Source: Dactylococcopsis salina PCC 8305
GTDB taxonomy: Bacteria > Cyanobacteriota > Cyanobacteriia > Cyanobacteriales > Rubidibacteraceae
Reading direction: 5' to 3'
DNA: 64,000 nt
NCBI RefSeq assembly: GCF_000317615.1
Contig: NC_019780.1
Coordinates: 2,625,840 to 2,689,839 of the forward strand
Below the pieces are notes generated by a model, which was given only the letters and a program-made list of their open reading frames with translations, did not search any database and had not been told where the DNA came from. Shown piece after piece: positions 49,401 to 61,400 of the stretch. Every line of letters begins with the position of its first letter. The first letter of the stretch is position 1. A program made the position numbers and the translations under genes.

Positions 49401-52400
49401 TTGCCTATAGTTATCAAGAGAGTAACACCCTCGCCCATTTAGCCAGTGGCGCGATCGTCACCAGTGGCAGGATCAATGATGAATCGGTTTCTGATGAAAA
49501 GGACGTAACAGGAAGCCCTCTCACCATTTATGCGGGTAGCCTAGAAACCAATATCAACTGGGTGGGCGGTGTCGCCAAAGGTCGCAATCTCGGGTTTGGC
49601 ATTTCGGTGGGAATTAATGACATTACTCGCAATACTCGCGCCATCATCGGGGAAGAAGCAGACGAGTCGGTTTCTGATGAAACTAGCACCCTGGATATTA
49701 CGGGCGACATTAATGTTAAAGGTAAGGTGGATGGCGGCATTTATGCCTTTGTGGCGGCGGCAGCGGCTGCTGGTGATCTTACTGAACCAGACGACAATAC
49801 CGAAGGCAATACCAGTGAGAGTGATGTGGAAGGGAAAGATGGTGAAGGCTTTGATTATGGGGTGGGAGTCTCCGCCAATGCTTCTGTCAACCTGGTTGAA
49901 GACAATGTTGTTGCTTCCATTTATGATGCGGGAAATCTCAACGCCCAGAATGTCAATGTTTTAGGGTTAAATCAAACGGATTTATGGGTGTTAGCAGCGG
50001 CGTTTAGTGCCACCTTACCCTCGAAAAAAGCCGAGGAAGATGAACAAAATACGGCGACTATTGCTGGTTCGTTTAGTTTCAATCAATTAAAAGGAGAAAC
50101 CCTTGCCTATATTCAAGGGAAAAATGGCGATCGAAGTTTAAAAACAGCAATTGCGGGCGACACTGCGATTACCGCCGAACGAAAAGGGATGATTCGCGGG
50201 GCAACTGTCGGTTTTGGGGTGAAAACGCAAGAGAAAGATGGCAATAGTCTTGGTTTAGCCGGTTCAGTGGCGATTAATGAACTCTCTAACCGCACGGATG
50301 CTTATGTGGCGAATGTGGCTGATCTCGCAGGGGATACTTATTCCTTGACAATTACCGCCCAGGATAAAACTTCAATTTTTGCCATTGCTGGGGCGCTTTC
50401 CATTGGAGATGGTGGTAATAATGCTGGTGTGGGCTTCAGTTTTGCCAGTAACCGCATCGATAGCGATGTCACGGCGACCATTGAAAATTCCCTGTTGGAT
50501 CAATTGCAGACGGTACAAGTGATTACTCGCAATGAAGCGGAAATTATCGCCTTTACCACTTCCGGGGCGTTAGCCACTTCGGAAGAAAATGACAGTCAAT
50601 TGGCAGCAGTGGGGGCGGTTGCCATTAATACGATTACGGGACAAGGCAAAGCCTCAATTGTTGATAATAGCACCGTTACCTCTCAGGGAGATGTGCGGGT
50701 GAAGGCGTTTGATCTCGCTTCCATTAAGGCCGTTGCCGGTGGGGCAGCGTTAGCCGCCTCTCTCGGTAAAGCCAGCGCTGAGGAAGCAAAAACCTCTCAA
50801 AACAGTGGTCGCGCTGCTGCCGGGGCGGCGTTGGCAATTAATAACATTGGTAAAACCAGAGATTTAGAGTTTAATGCTGGTGGGGATGTGGATGTCAATG
50901 CTGATACCTTCTCCTTTGGAGAGAGTCATGGCTTGGAAACGGGCGATGCGGTCACTTACAATGCGGGTGAAGAATCGGTTGCCCTCGCGTTTGATGCGAA
51001 TGACGCGATCGATCCTGGAAACAATACCATTGATTTTGGCACAGCCCACAATCTCGTTACGGGTCAAAAGGTGGCTTATAATTCAGGAGACGAAACCACC
51101 ATTGGGGGCTTGACAGATGGGGCGTATTATGTAATAGTCACTGATCAGCAAAGCATCCAGTTGGCTACCTCTGCAGAAAGTGCCAAAGCTGGCGACGCGA
51201 TCGACCTCACCGCAACCGGATCAGGAGAACAGCTAATTACGCCCGATCGCTTGGCAGTAGCGGGACTAGAAGAAAATCAAAATTACTATGTAATCAAGAC
51301 TTCAGACACGACATTACAGTTAGCCACCTCAGAAGAAAAAGCCCAAGCAGGAGACGCGATCGACCTCACCCGTGAAGGGGCAGGAACACACAGTTTAACC
51401 GTTGCGACGGAAGCCCAAACCAGTCGCGCCGAAATCAGTAACGCCCAAGTCACCGCCACACAGGGGAATGTTACCGTAGAAGCCGATTCCATCCTCGACG
51501 AAACCATTGCGTTTAACCCCCGTGACCAACTGGTTAAGCCAGTGCTGGCGTTTGATGCGGGAGAGGGAACAGTTGATTTAGATGCTAATGTGATTACGAT
51601 CGCGCAACATGGCTTAGAAACGGGCCAGGAAGTGGTTTATGTTGGGAATGGCGGCAGCGACAGCGAAGACAGTGGCAATATTGGCGGTTTAGCCTCTCTA
51701 GAAACCTACCATGTGGTCAAAATTGATGCGGATACCCTTGCTTTAGCCAAGTCTGTCGAAGATGCAAACAACGATAATTATATTGACCTCACCAGTTATG
51801 GGGATGGCTTGGTTGCCCACGAATTACAGTTCGTTCAATCCTCTCCCGTAAACGTGAACAATGACACCCTCTATCTAGAGAATCATGGGTTAATTACTGG
51901 GCAAAAAATCGGCTATGACAAGGGAGACGGAACGGCAATTGGCGGGTTAGAAGATAATCAGGATTATTACGCCATTGTCCTTGACGATAACGTGATTCAA
52001 CTGGCAACCTCAGAAGAAGCCGCGAAACAGGGACAAGCCATTGATTTAACCTCTCTCGGTGACGGAGAATCCCATTCCTTTAGTTATGGTCGTCTGGCGA
52101 GTATCGCTTCACTTACCCTCGGTGGCGCAGTTGCTGGCGGTGAAGGACAAGGGGGAACTGGTTTCAGCGTTTCTGGGGCTGGGGCTGGGTCCTATAACGC
52201 GATTTATAAATCCATTACCGCGGTGATTACCGATGAAGCAACGGTAGAAGCTGGAAATGGCGATGTCAGAGTAACCGCCAGCGATCACTCCCGAATCGTT
52301 GCCAGTGCGGGTGGTGTCGGTTTGGCGTTACAGGTGGGCAAGAATGAAAACGCGATCGCCGCTTCGGTGGGGGCTTCTGTAGCCGCTAATGTCATTAGCA

Positions 52401-55400
52401 ATGATCTTGTTGCCAACGTTACCAAGGCAACGGTCAGCGCAAGTCAGGAGTTAATTGTCACGGCAGATTCGGAAGCAGAAATTTACTCCCTTGCTGTTGG
52501 TGGGGCGTTGTCAGCAGCGAAAGGACAAAATGCCCTCAGTCTCTCTGGGGCGGGAAGTGCGGCTTATAATGCCATTGCCAACACCGTAGAAGCGTCGATT
52601 CTAGACGGGGCGACGGTTAACGCGGGTCAGGGAATCACCCTAACTGCAAGCGATCGCTCTCGGATTTTAACAGGTTCTGGGGCGGCGGCAGCAGCGTTGG
52701 CAATTCCCGCTTCCGGAAAACAAGGGGTTTCTGGCGCAGTGGGCGTTTCCATCAGTGTGAATGATGTGGATAATCGCGTTCGATCGATCATTGCGGGAGA
52801 GGGAACAACTGTCACCAGTAACGCTGGAGAGATTGAGTTGAGCAGTGAGTCAACCGCTCAAATTGATGCCTTTACCTATGCGGGGGCTGCTGTTGGGGGA
52901 ACTTTAGCGGGTGTGGCTTCTGGCGCAAGCAGTTTCAATCGCATTAACAACACCATTACGGCTTCTCTTGAAAAACAAGCCACAGTTAACGCTGGCAATT
53001 CCGTGTCAGTAACTGCTACCGATGACGCAGCGATTCACGCTTTTGTCGGTGGTGGGGCGCTGGGTATCGCCGGCGGGAAAGGAGACAAATTTAGTGGTAC
53101 GATCGCGCTGGCAGGGGCGTTAGCCATTAATACCGTTGATAATAAAACCCACGCCACGATTGAAAACGGAACCATTAGCGCCGCCACAGAAGAGAATCCA
53201 ATTGATCTCAATGTTGCCGCCCGATCCACAGGAAGCATTACCACTGTTTCCACTGCCATTTCGATCGCGATTACCGCCGCCAAAGACAAAGGACTTGCCA
53301 TCAGTGGTGCTGGAGCAGGCGCCAATAATGTAATTCTCTCCACCACAGAAGCCTTTATTACGGATAGCACCCTCACCCCAGACGACATTAATCATCTCAA
53401 CCTTACCGCCGAAAATCAGGCAAAAATTAGCGGTAATGTCGTCGCCGTATCGGGTAGCGGTGCGGGGGGAGGTAGCGCCGCCGTCGGTGCTTCCCTTGCT
53501 CGTAATCTCATCGGTTGGGAAAGTGACTTCACGAAGTCTCCCGCCACCGTAAAAGCCTATATTCGCAATACAGCAGTGAAGATTACGGGGGCGCTATCCC
53601 TCGAAGCCATTGCCGAAGAAGACATTGAAGCACGAGTGGGAGCCGGTGCGGTTGCAGTCGCTGGCGGCAAGTCAGGGGGCTTAGGGCTCAGTGGCTCTGG
53701 TGTTTTAACGGAAAATCGGGTCAATACTGAAATTGAAGCCTTTATTACGGGCAATGAGAACATCTCGATCGAAGCGGATGCGATTTCTCTAAATGCCGAA
53801 GAAACCCCGTATATTAACGCTCAAGCAGGCGCAGCTTCGGTTGGGTTCGCGCCAGGTAAAGCAGGGGCGACGTTATCCCTCGGCGGCACGTTAGCAATTA
53901 ATGACATCAGTAATCAGGTGTTGGCTTATGTCAGCGATGTTGCCCAATTAACCAGCACTTCTGGCGATATTACGCTCAGTGCTGATACCTCCAACAAGGG
54001 AGTAGGGAATTTACCGACAGAATTTAATCCCAATTTGCTCGATCGAGTCGCCAGAGAAGACGATTTAGGAACACGACAAACCCTGCGTCAGGAATTAACC
54101 AACATCGGAGTTGATCTTGCGCCCACCAGTCACGGTTATCAGTCTTCCGATGGGGAAGTAGAAGGGTTATTACCTAACGCCAGAGTGAAGCATGAGGGAA
54201 CGGTTTATGCGTATCAAGGGGAAGAAGTAGAAGGGACGATCGACCTCAGTAATCAAGCCCAAGATTACGCCAACTCTGATCAGTGGCAAGTTGTCGATGA
54301 TTTGGAAGTGAGCATCTTAGACGCTGGTAGCGAGTGGTCAGTGTTTGACGGGGAAACCACTTACATCCTCAAACAGGAAAACGGCGAAATTGAAGCCTAC
54401 CGCAGTGGCATCAATGCGGTATCAGTGGCGGCTTCCATTGGTGCTGGCTTTGGCAACAAAGCTGGTGTTGCCATTAGTGGCGCGGGAGCGAGTGCAAACA
54501 ACACAATCACCACAAAAACCAATGCTTATCTCGATCGAGTGACCACCGTTAACAGTGCCAACAATGTCAGCGTTGAAGCTACTAATACCACTGGCATCAC
54601 CGCACGCATCGCGGGCGCATCCGCCGCCATTGGCATCGGTAGTAAAGCTGGCGTAGGAGCATCGATCGGGGTGGGATTAGCCCGTAATGTGATCGGTCAA
54701 AGTCTCCTCTCCGATTTAACTCAGGGTGAAGATTATGACTATGTTCTGGGTCAAGGTGAGCAAGAAATCACCATTAAACAGGGAGATAAAGTTTATATTC
54801 CCGATGGCATTCGCGGGGGCGAGGTGTATGAATTTATTGGTGAGAATGAAGACGGGGAAACAATTGACCTCAGCACCACCGATTATGGTAATCGTGACGC
54901 TTGGCGGTTAGCAAACAGTCAAGCCAATGCGATGGAAGTCCGCGCCTATATTCAAGACGCTGATGTTACCGCAACGGGTAATGTGGGCTTAAAAGCCGTA
55001 ACAGAAAATAGCATTGATGCTGGCGTGGGAGCAGGTTCCATCGCGATCGCTGGTGGTAAAGGAGGAGTGGGCTTAAGTGGAGCAGGAGCCGCCGCCGAAA
55101 ACACCATCAATACCGATGTTCAAGCCGCGATCGAAGGAAATGCCGAAACGGGAGTCACCGCTCGTGGTATCACCCTACAAGCACAAGATATTTCAGCGAT
55201 TAAAGCCGATGTGGCTGCCGCTTCCATTGGTGGCGCATTTGGTGGCACTGGGGTTGCCATCACCCTCGGTGCTTCCCTCGCCTATAATCAAATTGATAAC
55301 ACCGTTGAAGCCTTCTTCAAAGACATCGGAAAGGGAGTAACTGCCACCAACGGCGCGATCTTCATTGCCAGTGAGCAAGGCGCCACCATTGAAGCCAAAA

Positions 55401-58400
55401 CCATCGCCCTCTCTTTCGGAGCATCGGCTGGCAAAGTGGGAGTCACGATTAGCGGTGCTGGCGCAATTGCTAATAATGTGATTCTTTCCGATACTAAGGC
55501 TTATGCCGAAAATAGCGACCTGGAAGCGCAGTTAATTAATGTTAATGCCAACAGTATCGGAGAGATTAACGCCGTTGTCGTGGCGGTGGCTGGTGCTGGG
55601 GCAGCCGGAAAAGTGGGTGTTGCAGGCGCGATCGGTTCTTCCGTTGCTCGTAACCTCATCGGTTGGGAAAGTGACTTTAGCCAGTCTCCAGCCCAAGTGC
55701 AAGCCTACTTGAAAAATAGTAATGTTGATGCTGATAGTAACTTATCCCTGAGCGCGATCGCCGAAGAAAGCATCAAAGCCCGTGTTGGAGCGGGTGCAGT
55801 TGCCGTCGCTGGCGGTATGGTGGGAGTCAGTGTCAGTGGCTCTGGCGTGTTAACTGAAAATAAAGTTAACAGCGACATTAAAGCCTTCATTACCGGGAAT
55901 GAGGAAAACACAATCGAAGCAAGACGGATTTCTGTCGTTGCTGATGAAACCGCCACCATCACCGCCGATGCGGGAGCCGCCTCCATTGCGGGAGCAGTGG
56001 GGAAAGTGGGAGCTAGTGTTTCCATTGGTGCTTCCCTCGCCTTTAATGACATTCGCAACACAGTTGAGGCATACATCAGCGATTTAGCCAGTGTTACCAC
56101 TAGCAGTGGTGATATTAACGTTCTTGCCACCAGTCAAGGTCGAGAATTGGAAACCATCGATGCGGAAACCTTAGCGGGAGAAGACGATAATCTACGGAAA
56201 ACCCTCCGCGATGCTCTTTTTGACAAAGATTTTAATCGCCTTCGTGATGCTCTCACAGGAGAAGATGAAGCAGCCGATCTCAGTTTCCGTAAAACTCTCC
56301 GTCAAGCGTTAACCGATGCTGGCATTGATCTAGTAGAAACCCGTTATGGCTATGAATCGTCAGAGGGAAAAGTGCCTTATCTCTTGGAAAAGGCAAGAGT
56401 CAAAGATGACGGGAAAGTGTATGAATATCAAGGAGAAGCGCCATTTGACTATACCAGTGCTGATGGGACACAAACCATTGTAAGTGGGGATCAGGTATTA
56501 GTTGATAATGGGGAAGAGATTACACTCTATCGCTACAATCCCCCTCAATCTGGAAGTTCTCAAGAAATTGATTTGGCACAAGAAGATTATGCTCAGAGTT
56601 CCGTTTGGGAGAAAGTAGAAATCGATCCGATCGACCTCCGTAATCAGGACTATACTAACTCGGATCAGTGGCAAGAAGTGGATGATCTTGAAGTCACCGC
56701 CTTAAAAGCAGGAGAAGAATGGTCGGTATTTGACGGGGAAAACAGCTACATCCTCAAGCGGAATGGGGAAGACGTGAAAGTTTATCGCACCGCGATCGAA
56801 TCGGTTTCTGTCGCCGCCTCAGTGGCGCTAGGTGCTGGACTTGCTGGGGTTGGGATTAGCGGTGCTGGTGCAGCCTCTAATAACACAGTTAACACCAAAA
56901 CCAACGCCTATCTTGAGAATGTGGAACAAGTCACCAGTGCTGGTGATGTTAACGTGAAAGCCACCAATAGCGCAGGGATTGTCTCTCGTGTTGCTTCGGC
57001 TTCGGCTGCCATTGGTGTGGGAGTGAAAGCAGGGATTGGCGGTTCTTTAGGCGTTGCCGCCGCCCGTAATGTCATCGGTCAAAGTTTGGTTTCTTCCCTC
57101 ATTGAAAATGAAAATTATGACCACACCCTCACTGATGGGGAAAAAGAGGTTAAGCCAGGAGAAACCGTTTATATCCCCGAAGGGATTCGGGGAGGTGAAA
57201 TTTACGAATATGTCGGAGAAACAGACACACTTGATCTCGGTAACGCTGACTACGGGAATCCCGAACTCTGGCGCATTGCTAATCGCGAAAGCTCGCCGAT
57301 GGAAGTTCGCGCGGATATCCAAGACGCTAACGTTCTTGCTGAGGGGGATTTAACCTTAGAGGCAAACTTAGAAACCAGTATTGATGCGGGAGTCGGGGCT
57401 GGTTCAATCGTTTTAACTGGAGGCGCGGTCGCATTAGGTCTCAGTGGCGCTGGTGGCGCAGCGGAGAATACGATCGCCACTGATGTGAAAGCCACTTTAG
57501 CTGGGGATGATCAGCAAGCAATTACCGCTAATAGCATTAATCTAGAAGCCACTGACACCTCTAGCATTAAATCCACTGTAGCTGTTTTGAGTTTAGTTGG
57601 GTCTTTTGGTGTCTTTGCAGGAGGGGCGACTTTGGGAGCATCTGTTGCCTATAACCAAGTAGATAACACCGTCGAAGCCAGCATCACTGGGCAAAAGGTA
57701 ACGGCTACAGAAGGGGATATTCGCCTCATCAGTGAACAAGAAGGCAGCATTACAGGAAATACGGTGGCGGTTTCTGCGGGTCTTTCTTTGGGTAAAATTA
57801 GTGCTAATCTCAGAGGGGCCGGGGCAATTGCTACCAACATTACTCTCTCTGATACAGAAGGCTTTGCTAAAGATAGCCAGTTAATGTCGAATAATGGCGC
57901 TGTCACCCTTATAGCAAATAGCAACGCCACGATCGATGCCACTGTCGTCGGAGTTAGTGCCGGTTTGGGAGGGGGCTTAGTTGGACTTTCTGGCGGTATT
58001 GGCTCCACCATCGCCCGTAATCTCATCGGTTGGGAAGTCGCTTTAACGAAAGCACCGGCAAAAGTACGAGCTTATTTAGACAATACAAGCGTCACCGCAA
58101 GTGACGACCTCACCTTAACCGCAACCGCAAGCAATCGCGTTATATCTAGCGTGGGGTCGGGAGCTGTGTCTCTTGCTGCTGGTGCTGGAGGCTTTAGTGG
58201 CAGTGCCTCTGGGGTGACCACTGAAAATCGCGTCAACAGTCACATTAAAGCCTTTATTAGCGGTCAAGACCAAGCAACCATTGAAGCCCAAGCTATTGAG
58301 ATCACCGCCGAGGAAACGCCCAGCGTAAAATCAGAAGCGGGTGCGGCGGCTCTGGCAGCTTCTTTTGGAAAAATCGCTGGCGGTGCATCTTTTGCGGGGA

Positions 58401-61400
58401 CATTGGCAATCAATGATGTCAGTAACGAGGTTAACGCTTATGTAGAGAACGTAGCAGGTCTGACCACCACTGCTGACAGGATTAATGTTACGGCTACCAG
58501 TCAAGGTAAGAAGTTGGGAACATTACAAACCGACTTAAATGCTGATGATTTTGAAACCGCAGCCACAGAAGAAACGCTACAACTTCGCCAAGAGATTCGC
58601 AACGCCCTAACCGCAGCTGGTCTTGAGTTGGCAAGCACCTCCTATACTTATGAAGCAAGCGAGGGAACAGTGGAAAACCTCCTCGCGGGAACACGAGTGA
58701 AAAAAGGCGATCGCGTTTATACTTATGTTGCCGGACCCAACTATGATCATCGCAGTTTTGATGGGGAAAAGACGGTTAAAAATGGTGAAAAAGTGTATGT
58801 TCCCAATGGTCGCAGCGGCAAGATTTATCAATACACTGGTCAAGAAGACACGCTCGATTTAAGCGCGATCGACTACAGCGAAAATAAGGCTTGGCAACCC
58901 GTGTCAACTCAACCCATTGATTTAAATGCGGAAGATTATGACAATTCTCAACGGTGGCAAGAAGTTGATGATCTGAAAGTGAAAACCCTAGAGGATGGCA
59001 GTAAATGGTCTGTGTTTGATGGGGAAACCACCTATATCGTTGAACTAACCGACGGAGAGTTCCAAGTGGGGGAAAGCGCGATCGATGCTGTCGCTGTCAG
59101 TGCTTCCCTCGCCGCTGGTTTAGCGACTCTCTTCTCTCCCACTCCGGCGGCCTTAGCCACTGGGGTTGCTGTGTTGAGTGGAGCCGGTGTGGCTACCAAT
59201 AACACCATTACCACCGCAACCAATGCTTATATCAGTCAGAGTACAGTTGATAGTGCCAAAAACTTAAATGTGAATGCTTTCAATAACGCTGAAATCATCT
59301 CTACCGCCACAGCCAGCGCTGGCGTGGCAGGAGTAGCCATTGGCACAGTGAGTGTTGGGGGAGCATTTGCTGGCGCAGTCGCCCGTAATGTCATCGGAAG
59401 TCCTTTGCTCTCTGATTTGATAACAGATGGACTAACAGGAAGCGAACCTTTGGTGGAAGGAGAGGATTATCAACACACTTCCAATGATGGTAAGCAAACC
59501 CTTACTCCCTTCCAAGATCGTGTCTTGATTACTGATGGGGTCAGAAAAGGAGAAGTTTATAGCTATGTAGGGGAAGAAGAAGTTGAAATTGACCTTGCTA
59601 ATACCAACTATGGTAATCGTGACCTGTGGCAATTAGTCGCACAGGAACAAGAAAGCACTGATATGGAGGTGAAAGCCTACATTGAAGACTCACAAGTTAC
59701 CGTAACCGATGACCTAAAGGTGAAAGCCGTCATGGCAAACAGTATTGATGCTGGCATCGGTGCTGGATCATTTGCCATTAATGGGGCCTTAGCTGCTGCT
59801 AATTTTAGCGGTGCAGGAGCAACGGCAGAAAATACAATTGCTGCTCAGGTGGAAGCGTCTCTCGATGGCAATAGTGAAACTACAGTCAGTGCCGATAATA
59901 TTACCGTAGAAGCTCAGGATACCGCTGCCATTAAAGCTGATGTGGTTACTCCTGTGGTGGGTGCGGCCGTCGGGGTAGCAGGTGGATCAGTTTCGATCGG
60001 AGCGTCTTTTGCCTATAACCAGATTAACAACCAAGTCGAAGCCAAAATCACCAATGCTAAAGCTATAACGGCTCGTCAGAATCTTCGCATCAATAGTGAA
60101 CAAGCTGCGACGATTCAAGCCAGCGCGATCGCTGTTTCTGTGGGATTAGCTGGCGGTGGGGTAAATCTCAGTATTCGCGGAGCCGGAGCGATCGCCAACA
60201 ATTTCATCCTTTCTGATGTCAAAGCCTATGCGGAAAATAGTGACTTAACTGCAAATCAATTACAGATCACCGCTGACAGTCGTAATCAAATTAACGCTAC
60301 GGTCTCCGCCTCCTCTGGCGCTCTGGGGATTGGGGGAGGAGCAGGCACAGCGGCGCTCGGTGCTTCCGTTGCTCGTAACTTCATTGGCTCGGGTTCTACT
60401 GGAGGTTTCTTCACTCAACCAGACTCCGCAGCAGTTAAAGCCTACCTTAACCAGACGAGCGTTGATGTCGATGGTGTTCTCACTATTAATAGCAATGCCG
60501 AACACAACATTGATGCGCTCGTAATTACGCCCTCAGTAGCCGTTACCGCAGGGTTGGCAGCCGGTCTGGGCGTTAGCGGGGCCGGTGCAATTACAGAAAA
60601 TAAAATCAACAGTGAAATTGAAGCCTTCATTAACGGTGGTAAAAGCATCTCTGCCAGTACCGTTACCATCACTGCCGATGACAACTCAACCATTAACGCC
60701 AAAACCAGCGCCGTTTCCGTATCTTTCGTTGCCTCAGTTGCCGCCTCAGTTGCTGTTGCTGTCGGCGCAGCGATCGCGAACAATGAAATTAATAATGCAA
60801 TTAACGCCTATATTGCTAACGCTGAGGTGACAACCCAAGTTGGAGATGTCACCTTACAGGCAAAAGAAACCGCAACTATTAACGCTCTCACCTTCTCAGC
60901 CGGGGCAGCGGTTAGTCTTGCTTCTAGTGGCATAGCCCCAGCGACAGCCGTCACTAACGCAGTGAATCAGTTAAACAATAAAGTCAATACCTATCTTGCC
61001 GCTAGCACGATCGAGGCAGCAGGAGCAGTGACCCTCAGTGCCGATGATACCTCGAAAGTTGATGCTGAAACCAAAGCGTTTGCCGGGTCTGGGGGGGTAT
61101 TCAGTCTCGCAGCTGGGGTAGTGCTGGCTCAAAATGAAATTGGCAACGACACCACTGCTTATATTGCTAACTCAACGGTAACCGCAGGTAATGGCATTTC
61201 CGTAACGGCGACAGCGAATCCCACCCTAGATACCGTCTCTCAAGTCGGCGCGATCGCGATCGGACTCGGTGCATCAGGAACCGGTGGACGTGCCGAGACC
61301 ATCATTAATGGCACCACTCTTGCTTACGTTGACGGAAGCAATTTAACGGCTACGGGTAACAACATTATTGTCAACGCCAATGCAACAACTAATGCCAATC

